DNA from: Ignavibacteria bacterium UBA2333 | Lineage (GTDB): Bacteria; Bacteroidota; Ignavibacteria; Kapaibacteriales; Kapaibacteriaceae | Assembly (NCBI GenBank): GCA_002344895.1 | Contig: DDUR01000071.1 | Location: forward strand, 1 to 31,559 | DNA: 31,559 nucleotides | Direction: 5' to 3' | Part shown: piece by piece, positions 23,150 to 30,718 of the stretch | How the letters are laid out: each line of letters starts with the position of its first letter | Position numbering within the stretch: the stretch's first letter is position 1 | Notes under the pieces: model-generated | Seen by the model: only the letters and a program-made list of their open reading frames with translations | What the model was told of the DNA's origin: nothing | Databases searched by the model: none | Program-made: the position numbers and the translations under genes

Positions 23150-24460
23150 ATGCTCACAGAACGCGACGTCGTACGATTCTGGTTGCCACTCAGTGCCACC
23201 TGGCTCATGATGGCAGCCGAAGGCCCCATTCTCACGTCCATTGTGGCGCGCTTACCAATGCCAGCAATCAATCTGGCTGCCTATGGCGTGGCTGTGGCGT
23301 TAGCCATGTTTATCGAGGCACCTGTCATTCATCTGTTGAGCACCTCCGTTTCGTTGTCGCGCGATCGTAGATCGTTCGCCCGAATACGAACATTTATGTG
23401 GTGGTTAAACGCCTGGGTCACCTTTGGAATGATTGTCGTAACAATCCCACAGATCTACGATGTACTGGCGGTCAACATTATCTCTCTTCCGAAACAAGTG
23501 TCCGAAACGATGTATGCGGGACTTGTTTGTATGATTCCGTGGCCTGCTGCCATAGGGTATCGGAGATTTTACCAGGGATTGTTGATACGTGCCGGTCTCA
23601 CCCGACGTGTCGCCTATGGAACCGTAATTCGACTTTCGACAATGTTGTTGGCTGCAACAACACTTGTATCCCTTGGGAACTACGGCGGAGTCGTCATTGG
23701 AACCTTATCGTTATCCGTCGGTGTGATTTGCGAGGCGATAGCGACACGCCTCATGGCAGGCTCAACGATACGGCGGTTGGAGCAGGGGACAGATGAACCA
23801 CCGACGTACGGGGAAATCACACGCTTTCATGTTCCTCTGGCGTTAACCAGCATCATGGGATTTGTGGTAACGCCAATGATTGCCTTCTTCCTTGGCCGTG
23901 CACCTATGGCCGTAGAGTCACTTGCTGTGTTACCCGTTGTTGACAGTCTGGTCTTTCTCTTCCGCAGCTTGGGATTCTCGTATCAGGAGGTTGGCATTGC
24001 CCTTATGGGCGAAAAACGTAAGAACTACGACGTCCTCAGACGAGTCGGTAAAAACATCATCATCGGAACGACGATTGCTCTGGGTCTGCTGGCATTTACT
24101 CCATTAGCAGACATTGTCTACCGACATGTGTATGGACTATCAGACAGACTCGTCGACGTTGCCCTCTTACCGACACAAATCCTGACGCTGTTGCCGGCAC
24201 TCGCCGTATTGTACTCACTACAACGAGCTGTACTCATCACGGCCCGACGGAATGTAGCCGTCACGTGGTCAACCATCACCGAGGTAGGATTTATCGCACT
24301 CGTGATGGCAGCGCTCGTACCCTTTGCGCCGTGGAATGGGGCTATTAGTGCAGCAATTGCCATGGTCGTTGGACGAGTCCTTGCGAACGTCTACCTACGT
24401 CGGAGTGTGTTAGCCCTGGGGCCTATCCCGGAACGGCCAAAGGAAACAGGTACTGCCTAG
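23150..24460 (+). CDS. MATE/MOP-superfamily-like polytopic membrane transporter
   Basis: A 436-residue protein with about 12 membrane spans. The opening FWLPLSATWLMMAAEGPILTSIVARLP and AAYGVAVALAMFIEAPVIHLLS resemble the bacterial relatives of ANKH (progressive ankylosis) within the multidrug/oligosaccharidyl-lipid/polysaccharide flippase superfamily. The second half repeats the pattern (FHVPLALTSIMGFVVTPMIAFFLGRAP), as expected for the internal duplication of MOP proteins. Substrate unknown. The ATG at 23150 is close to a divergent gene; no Shine-Dalgarno is visible, so leaderless translation is likely. The stop lies 23 bp before the OppDF gene. Confidence 0.7.
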   Translation: MLTERDVVRFWLPLSATWLMMAAEGPILTSIVARLPMPAINLAAYGVAVALAMFIEAPVIHLLSTSVSLSRDRRSFARIRTFMWWLNAWVTFGMIVVTIPQIYDVLAVNIISLPKQVSETMYAGLVCMIPWPAAIGYRRFYQGLLIRAGLTRRVAYGTVIRLSTMLLAATTLVSLGNYGGVVIGTLSLSVGVICEAIATRLMAGSTIRRLEQGTDEPPTYGEITRFHVPLALTSIMGFVVTPMIAFFLGRAPMAVESLAVLPVVDSLVFLFRSLGFSYQEVGIALMGEKRKNYDVLRRVGKNIIIGTTIALGLLAFTPLADIVYRHVYGLSDRLVDVALLPTQILTLLPALAVLYSLQRAVLITARRNVAVTWSTITEVGFIALVMAALVPFAPWNGAISAAIAMVVGRVLANVYLRRSVLALGPIPERPKETGTA

Positions 24461-24471
24461 GAACCTCCTCG

Positions 24472-24479
24472 TATCTTCG
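24472..24479 (+). promoter_or_regulatory. TAnnTTCG box before the OppDF-like gene
   Basis: TATCTTCG ends four bases before the ATG at 24484, inside the 23-bp gap after the transporter gene. It is identical to the boxes before tatC and the AI-2E gene. Confidence 0.55.
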
Positions 24480-24483
24480 CACC

Positions 24484-26268
24484 ATGGAAAATCTCCTTGA
24501 GGTTCGGAATCTTACAACGGAATTCCGATCTGATACCTTTACGATGAAGGCCGTCGATAACGTATCGTTTACGGTACGTCGCGGTCGAACACTTGGAATT
24601 GTCGGCGAGTCCGGCTCTGGTAAATCCGTCACAAGTTTGAGTGTGATGCGGCTGATTCCAAATCCTCCGGGACGTATTGTCTCCGGATCCATTCACTTTA
24701 CCGAGCGTGATGGGTCAACAACGGATCTGGTAACGATCGACGAAGAGAAAATGCGGACGTATCGTGGTAATCGGATTGCCATGATTTTCCAAGAGCCGAT
24801 GACGTCCCTTAACCCCGTCTTTCGTTGTGGTGATCAGATCATTGAGGCGATTCGCCTCCACCAGAATGTCTCCAAAGACGAGGCCGCAAAACGCACACTT
24901 GAGTTGTTTAACGAAGTGCGGCTGCCCAAACCTGAGAGAGTGATGACTGCCTATCCGCATGAGCTGTCGGGTGGACAGAAACAGCGTGTGATGATTGCCA
25001 TGGCCATGTCGTGTAATCCTGATCTCCTTATAGCCGATGAGCCAACAACTGCTCTCGACGTGACGGTTCAGGCCACAATTCTCGACTTGATGCGCGATCT
25101 GCAGAAGCGTCATGACATGAGCATGATGTTTATCACACATGATCTCGGTGTTATCGCAGAGATTGCCGATGACGTCATCGTGATGTACAAGGGCAAGATT
25201 GTTGAGGCTGGTTCCGTTGCAAAGATTTTTGAGAATCCGGAACACCCGTATACAAAGGGCTTGTTGGCATGTCGACCACGCCTTGATACAAAACTTCGGG
25301 TACTCCCAACAGTCCGCGACTTTATGGAAGAAACGGACGATGGGCAGATAGTTGAGAAAATTCACGAGTCAGTTGAAACTAGGGTTCATGAGCTTGAGTT
25401 TACGCAACAAGAGATAGCGGATCGACTTCAGCTTATTGAAACACGGTCACCGCTTCTGGAAGTACGAGATTTAAAGGTTCATTTCCCTGTGAAGTCAGGG
25501 TTTTTTGGTTCATCGAAGGATGTTGTAAAGGCCGTTGACGGTGTGAGCTTTACGGTTCGTCCCGGCGAGACGCTCGGTCTTGTTGGAGAGTCGGGCTGCG
25601 GAAAGACAACGACGGGCCGCGCTATTCTTCGACTTGTAGAGCCAACGTCTGGCACGATCACTTTTGATGGTAAGGACGTACGATCGCTCGGGGCGTCGGA
25701 ACTCAAATCATTACGTCGCGATTTCCAGATCATCTTCCAAGACCCGTATTCATCTCTCAACCCACGTTTGTCCGTTGGCAGTGCCATCATGGAGGTGCTC
25801 GACGTACATGGGATCGGAGAGAATGCCAAGGACAGGAAGGATCGAGTGCTGTATCTCCTCGATAAGGTTAATCTTTTACCACGACACTTTACGAATTACC
25901 CTCACGAATTTTCCGGCGGTCAGCGTCAGCGAATATGTATCGCTCGCGCACTTGCTCTGCAGCCAAAACTTCTCATTTGCGATGAATCAGTGAGTGCACT
26001 GGACGTTTCCGTTCAGGCGCAGGTGCTAAATCTCCTCGTATCACTACGTGATGAGTTTCATCTGACGTACATCTTTATATCGCATGACCTCAGCGTTGTG
26101 AAGTTCATCAGCGACAAGATTGCCGTGATGAATGCAGGACGTATTGAGGAGATGGGAACAGCGAATGACATCTATGCACGTCCCACAAAGGACTATACAC
26201 GTCGTCTTATCGCAGCAATACCCGTTGGCTCAGTTGAAAGCGTTAAGCGTCGTACGGGAACGGCATGA
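24484..26268 (+). CDS. Fused OppD-OppF-type peptide transporter ATPase
   Basis: A 594-residue protein with two complete ABC ATPase domains in one chain, as in GsiA/YejF. The family powers import of peptides, glutathione or nickel. First domain: Walker A GESGSGKS (41-48), Q-loop Gln103, signature LSGGQ (161-165), Walker B LLIADE (181-186). Second domain: Walker A GESGCGKT (368-375), signature FSGGQ (476-480), Walker B LLICDE (496-501). The OppD/F C-terminal stretch (NPEHPYTKGLL and ARPTKDYTRRLI) is present in both halves. The linker at about 275-322 includes a predicted helical, charged insertion. No permease or substrate-binding gene is adjacent; the next gene overlaps it by four bases (ATGA) and is another ATPase. 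Confidence 0.92.
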   Translation: MENLLEVRNLTTEFRSDTFTMKAVDNVSFTVRRGRTLGIVGESGSGKSVTSLSVMRLIPNPPGRIVSGSIHFTERDGSTTDLVTIDEEKMRTYRGNRIAMIFQEPMTSLNPVFRCGDQIIEAIRLHQNVSKDEAAKRTLELFNEVRLPKPERVMTAYPHELSGGQKQRVMIAMAMSCNPDLLIADEPTTALDVTVQATILDLMRDLQKRHDMSMMFITHDLGVIAEIADDVIVMYKGKIVEAGSVAKIFENPEHPYTKGLLACRPRLDTKLRVLPTVRDFMEETDDGQIVEKIHESVETRVHELEFTQQEIADRLQLIETRSPLLEVRDLKVHFPVKSGFFGSSKDVVKAVDGVSFTVRPGETLGLVGESGCGKTTTGRAILRLVEPTSGTITFDGKDVRSLGASELKSLRRDFQIIFQDPYSSLNPRLSVGSAIMEVLDVHGIGENAKDRKDRVLYLLDKVNLLPRHFTNYPHEFSGGQRQRICIARALALQPKLLICDESVSALDVSVQAQVLNLLVSLRDEFHLTYIFISHDLSVVKFISDKIAVMNAGRIEEMGTANDIYARPTKDYTRRLIAAIPVGSVESVKRRTGTA

Positions 26269-27038
26269 TTGAAATTCGTGGCCTCAAGAAGGCCTTTGGT
26301 GCAAAGCAGGTTCTCCGCGGAATTGACCTAACGGTTCCAACGGGTGGTACAACATGTATCATCGGAAAATCAGGATGCGGCAAAAGTGTTCTACTGAAAC
26401 ACATTGTTGGTCTGCTAAAAGCTGACGAAGGTGATGTGTTTCTCGACGGGAAGAATATTCGGGACTTTAACCGCGAAGAGATCTATGCCCTGCGTCGTTC
26501 CGTTGGATTTGTTTTTCAGGGTGCTGCGCTGTTTGACTCGTTAACCGTGTTTGATAACGTGGTAATTAGTCTTGTTGAGCATGGAGAGAAGGACACTGAA
26601 AAACTTGACTCTGAAGCACGTCGTGTGTTAAGTGCCGTTGGCCTGTTACCACCACGATCTGAATCTGGTACGGCCGCCTACGAGAAAGAGTATGCCATCA
26701 TTCGCGAGAAAAAACCCAGTGACCTCTCCGGTGGCATGAGGAAACGTGTAGGTGTAGCTCGTGCACTTGTCGGAAGTCCGGACTACATCTTTTATGACGA
26801 GCCAACAACGGGCCTCGACCCTATCACATCGCAACAAATCGACGACCTCGTCGGTGAGCTGGCAAAGTCCCTCAAGGCAACGTCAGTCGTCATCACGCAC
26901 GACATGTTTAGCGTCTTTAACATCGCTGATCATGTTGTGATGCTCGAAGCTGGACTCGTACAGTTTAGCGGTTCGGTAGCGGAGCTTCGGGCCTCTCAGG
27001 ACCCTGTTGTTGTCGAGTTTCTGGCTCGATACGTCTAA
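26265..27038 (+). CDS. MlaF/Mkl-type ABC ATPase
   Basis: A 257-residue ATPase of the MlaF (YrbF/Mkl/Ttg2A) class, which drives phospholipid or lipid transport between membranes with MlaE and an MCE protein. Walker A is GKSGCGKS (34-41), the Q-loop is in FVFQGAALFDSLTVFDN, the signature LSGGM (154-158) is followed by RKRVGVARAL, and Walker B is YIFYDEP. The ...GGMRKRV... signature and ALFDSLTVFDNV are typical of this class. A charged insertion at about 130-152 (PPRSESGTAAYEKEYAI...) precedes the signature. No MlaE or MlaD gene lies next to it, so partners must be elsewhere. It is coupled to the OppDF-like gene by a four-base overlap. Confidence 0.9.
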   Translation: MIEIRGLKKAFGAKQVLRGIDLTVPTGGTTCIIGKSGCGKSVLLKHIVGLLKADEGDVFLDGKNIRDFNREEIYALRRSVGFVFQGAALFDSLTVFDNVVISLVEHGEKDTEKLDSEARRVLSAVGLLPPRSESGTAAYEKEYAIIREKKPSDLSGGMRKRVGVARALVGSPDYIFYDEPTTGLDPITSQQIDDLVGELAKSLKATSVVITHDMFSVFNIADHVVMLEAGLVQFSGSVAELRASQDPVVVEFLARYV

Positions 27039-27088
27039 CGTGCTGTAACGAATCCGCCACTTCGTTCGTCTTCGCACGCCTAACTGGC

Positions 27089-30000
27089 ATGTACGAACCA
27101 TTTCTGACAGCCCCTTCCTTGCCCCCTAACCTCCTCAGAAACATACGCTTACGTTCGATTTTCGCCGCCATGTTCTTTTTGGCGGCTTTTCCAGTTTATG
27201 CCCAGTTGAACGTTACACTCGTAGCGTTTTCGACAGGACTGGAGATCGACAGTTTTCCGGACCGGTATCCCAGCCTACGGGCTCAGGTACGGGCAACACG
27301 TGGTGGGCAGCCGGTTTCACTGACAGCAGACGATATCTTTATCGTTGAGCGGAATACGGTCGTTCGTCCTCGAACCGTTACGTCCATTGGAAGCGGAGTT
27401 CACCTTGTTACATGGACGGCGACAGGAAAAGCCGAGGTACGCCGGTCGACGGGGACGAGTTATCTCCGCATCGTTGTGGAACAGGGAGGAGAAGTTGGTG
27501 AGGTTGATGCAGGCCCGCCCATGTGGGGAGTCCAATGGGTTTCGGTGACGGATTCAATGCGCCGACGTGTGTCGCGTGTGTTTGACTACGGAACTATTCC
27601 CTCAGGCAGTTATGGTACGGCGCGATTTAACCTGTTTGCACAGCGCGCACCACTTTCTGTAGAGTCCATCACCGTTGATGATCCGCGGTTTATTGTGTAC
27701 TGGCAGGGAACGGAAAATACTCCAGCACCACCTGTAGAGCTCATCAACACGTCGTACTATCGGTATGACATTGTATTCCTGCCAACAGATGATACACCCG
27801 TTGTTGCGCTTGCGTCGATCAACTATGCAAACGGCTTACGCGAAGACATCATCCTCACAGCCAATCGGCGTACCTATCCAGCGCGTACGATTCTGAATCT
27901 TCTCAGTCCAAACGGTGGCGAGTCATTCGCTGCCTGTGATAGTGTTCCTGTACGCTGGACAGGTCAGGTGCCGGGATTTCGTGTCTTTGTAGAGTATACC
28001 ACGAACAACGGCAGATCATGGACGCTGATTGATTCGACACTCGATAGTACGATGGTATGGGAAGTACCTGATGTTGTTTCCGATTCCATGCGTATACGCG
28101 TCTCACAGCGTCAGCAGCGATCCGACATTTCCTTCCTCGCTGGTGAGCGTTCACCAGCAACTAACCTTGCCTTCTCGCGCGATGGACTACATCTGGCCGT
28201 CGCCTTTCAGAATGGCATTGTTACGGAGTTCTCAACGGAAACTCGAACAATTACAAATAGATATACAATCGCCGCAATTTCGGGTGGCACTGTCAACGGA
28301 TTAACGTATGTAGGCAGGTCACGAGACATTGTGGCATCCGTGCGCCGTTCCTCCGGAATCTTGAGTGAACTTCAAGCATTTGCGGAAGGTGGATCTGCAC
28401 CACGACAACGGCGCACTCTTCCCGCGGACATTGTTGTTCGTCAACTTGGTTCTGACGCTAATGGAACAACCATTGCCCTGATTCCAAACTATGGCACACG
28501 TGTTCGTTTCCTTGATCCAAGTACTCTTGACGACGCAAAACTCGAAACTGTTGATGCTCCTATCACGTCAGCCTTTGTACGCGATGGTCGCGCAAGTGTC
28601 TTTACACTTAGTGGTAATATCATTGATTTTGATATTGCTGCCAGGGGGCAAATGGGGCTAACACCGACGGACTTTGTCGCAGATCGATTTCCGGTTATCC
28701 GGCAACATGCTCTCTCGGCAGACGGACGTTTTGCTGCGCTTGGTGGACAGCACATTGAGAACCAGCTAGACATTCGTGAACACCTGACGTTCCTGTATGA
28801 CCGTCAGGAAGGCCGTATCTCACGCGTCATGTATCGTGAGGTCGGAACGGCCTTGGTCGCACTCTCCTTCAGTCCAAACGACCAGTTTCTGGCCGTGAGT
28901 TTCCAAGCATCACCGCAGCTGACAACGTACGATCTTAAACGAAGTGATGACAAGGGGCAAACGGGTGAAGCTTTAGAAGGTCACCGTGACAGTGTTACGG
29001 ACATGGAATATGCATTGATTGGTAACTGGTTAGCATCGTGTTCAAAGGATGTTACCGACAACGTTCTCATTCGTCGGTTTATCACTCCTGAACTCGACTC
29101 ATCAGATGCGATGTTCCGTGTAGTTCCCGTTTCGATGACGAATCGTGAGATCGTTCTGCCCTCGTTACTCATTGGAACATCACTCGATACCTTGGTAAAT
29201 GCCCATGTCTGCAACGATGGTGATGTCGATGTTACGGTGCAACGCGTTTCCTTACGACATCGACGTTTTGCCTCGCTTCCGAATGCCGTGACAAACGTAC
29301 GTGTAGCGAAGGGTGAGTGTCTGAGTTTCCGACTCTTTGCCTTGCCACTTGACACGGGCCGCTTAGAGGACACACTGCTGGTTGAAACATGCTCTCGAAC
29401 CATTACAATCCCTGTTGTCATTAACGTACGTAATCGTAATCTCACGATTATGTCGGACCCCATGGACTTTGGAGACGTTTGTGTTGGATCTACAAAGAAT
29501 CGTCGACTCGCCTACATACGAAACAATGACTCTGTTCCTCTGGAAATCGATGGAATTGTTGTTGATGGCGGAACGGCAGCACAGTTCAGAGTCATCACAC
29601 CATTGATTGACTCCGTTATCCCACCTCGAAGTGAAGTTGAAGTAGAGATCCAGTTTGCCCCCGTTCGAACTGGACTTGATACGTCGACGATCATCATCCG
29701 GTACGAGGGTCAGCTATCGGTAGACCGTCGCGGCACAGTAACAGGTCGCGGATCCGGAGCTGACATCCGTGTTTCACATCAAGCCCTCCCATTCCTTCCA
29801 GACATCACCGAGCGAGATCTGGTGATATGGAACGACAGTGATAATCCACTCACACTAACGCGAGCAGATCTACCTGTTGCTTCTGGATTCACAGTTGTAA
29901 CGCAGCTTCCACTGACGATTGCTCCGCGTGACTCTTCGAGTGTACGTATCCGTTTTGACGGCGATACGTCCATCACACCTGCGACCGTTGAGCTTTCGTT

Positions 30001-30718
30001 CGAACCATGTGCGGCACTCACACCTGTAGAACTTTCTGTGTATTCAGCATCTACGGTAGTGCTTCTTCCGACGGTCACAGCTGATCCTCGCGGAGATGCA
30101 ACAATCGTCGTTCGTGCACAGCTCAATGAAGTACGCCCGTACAATGGGGTACGTACCGTTGAAGGAATGTTTACTGTTCATCCGCAACTCTTTATAGCTC
30201 GTACGGCTACCTCAGCGTCTGGATCGGCTGAGATTGTCTCTCAGGACATTGTTAATGGATTGCGTGAGATTCGATTCCGTGTTGAAGGCAGTTTTACCGA
30301 CAGCACAGATCTTGTGACCCTCGTTGGTCCAGCGGGCCTTTCAGTTGTTGACTCTTGTGAGTTACTTGGTTTGCCAGACGCTCGTTGGTTTGGATCGCGT
30401 GTATCCACGACGTTCCGGAATGGTCTCTTACGAATAACCAATCCCAATCCTGGACGCGTGATAACGGATAAAGCTCCGACGATTGTACGTATTGCGCCGA
30501 ATCCGGCTGCGGATGACGTAGAAGTCGTTGTTCGCGATCATTCCGAACAAGGATCACTTCGTATCATCGATAGCCGTGGCAATAACGTATCCGTTGCGAT
30601 ACTGCGCACAGAAGACGGATTCCGTGTTGGTGTACAGAATCTCTTGCCAGGCGCGTACTCGATCGTGTACTCAACTGTGGACGGTGTAACGTCAACACCG
30701 CTGAGGATCATCCGGTGA
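27089..30718 (+). CDS. Large T9SS cargo protein with beta-propeller and choice-of-anchor domains
   Basis: A 1209-residue exported protein of unknown function. A signal peptide ends near 39 (FPVYAQ) after an unusually long N-region. Residues about 45-270 are beta-rich; about 270-345 resemble a domain with LLSPNGGESF and VRWTGQVPG. About 350-660 shows WD40-like repeats (SFSPNDQFLAVSF and the EGHRDSVTDMEY/WLASCSKD pair). Residues about 780-880 are a choice-of-anchor/DUF1573-like domain (MDFGDVCVGST ... IQFAP). The end holds a type IX sorting domain starting at IAPNPAADD (about 1132). Its stop overlaps the start of the outer-membrane protein gene (TGATG). Three nonamer-pair copies lie inside, one in the signal-peptide region. 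A fibre or adhesin-like surface role is plausible but unproven. Confidence 0.8.
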   Translation: MYEPFLTAPSLPPNLLRNIRLRSIFAAMFFLAAFPVYAQLNVTLVAFSTGLEIDSFPDRYPSLRAQVRATRGGQPVSLTADDIFIVERNTVVRPRTVTSIGSGVHLVTWTATGKAEVRRSTGTSYLRIVVEQGGEVGEVDAGPPMWGVQWVSVTDSMRRRVSRVFDYGTIPSGSYGTARFNLFAQRAPLSVESITVDDPRFIVYWQGTENTPAPPVELINTSYYRYDIVFLPTDDTPVVALASINYANGLREDIILTANRRTYPARTILNLLSPNGGESFAACDSVPVRWTGQVPGFRVFVEYTTNNGRSWTLIDSTLDSTMVWEVPDVVSDSMRIRVSQRQQRSDISFLAGERSPATNLAFSRDGLHLAVAFQNGIVTEFSTETRTITNRYTIAAISGGTVNGLTYVGRSRDIVASVRRSSGILSELQAFAEGGSAPRQRRTLPADIVVRQLGSDANGTTIALIPNYGTRVRFLDPSTLDDAKLETVDAPITSAFVRDGRASVFTLSGNIIDFDIAARGQMGLTPTDFVADRFPVIRQHALSADGRFAALGGQHIENQLDIREHLTFLYDRQEGRISRVMYREVGTALVALSFSPNDQFLAVSFQASPQLTTYDLKRSDDKGQTGEALEGHRDSVTDMEYALIGNWLASCSKDVTDNVLIRRFITPELDSSDAMFRVVPVSMTNREIVLPSLLIGTSLDTLVNAHVCNDGDVDVTVQRVSLRHRRFASLPNAVTNVRVAKGECLSFRLFALPLDTGRLEDTLLVETCSRTITIPVVINVRNRNLTIMSDPMDFGDVCVGSTKNRRLAYIRNNDSVPLEIDGIVVDGGTAAQFRVITPLIDSVIPPRSEVEVEIQFAPVRTGLDTSTIIIRYEGQLSVDRRGTVTGRGSGADIRVSHQALPFLPDITERDLVIWNDSDNPLTLTRADLPVASGFTVVTQLPLTIAPRDSSSVRIRFDGDTSITPATVELSFEPCAALTPVELSVYSASTVVLLPTVTADPRGDATIVVRAQLNEVRPYNGVRTVEGMFTVHPQLFIARTATSASGSAEIVSQDIVNGLREIRFRVEGSFTDSTDLVTLVGPAGLSVVDSCELLGLPDARWFGSRVSTTFRNGLLRITNPNPGRVITDKAPTIVRIAPNPAADDVEVVVRDHSEQGSLRIIDSRGNNVSVAILRTEDGFRVGVQNLLPGAYSIVYSTVDGVTSTPLRIIR
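27110..27128 (+). repeat. C-rich nonamer pair with 11-base spacing
   Basis: GCCCCTTCCTT GCCCCCTA encodes part of the long N-region of the signal peptide of the cargo protein. The spacing is two bases longer than usual. Confidence 0.45.
28643..28658 (-). repeat. Dispersed nonamer pair, G-rich on coding strand
   Basis: Minus strand reads GCCCCATTT GCCCCCT, period 9. Encodes RGQMGL in the large cargo protein. Confidence 0.65.
28952..28966 (-). repeat. Nonamer pair, partly degenerate
   Basis: Minus strand reads ACCCGTTT GCCCCTT; the first tract has three C. Encodes KGQTG. Confidence 0.5.

Noticed and set aside
24715..25365. A 216-codon open frame antisense to the OppDF gene
   Set aside because: It overlaps the Walker and signature motifs of a certain gene and has a His/Cys-rich low-quality composition.
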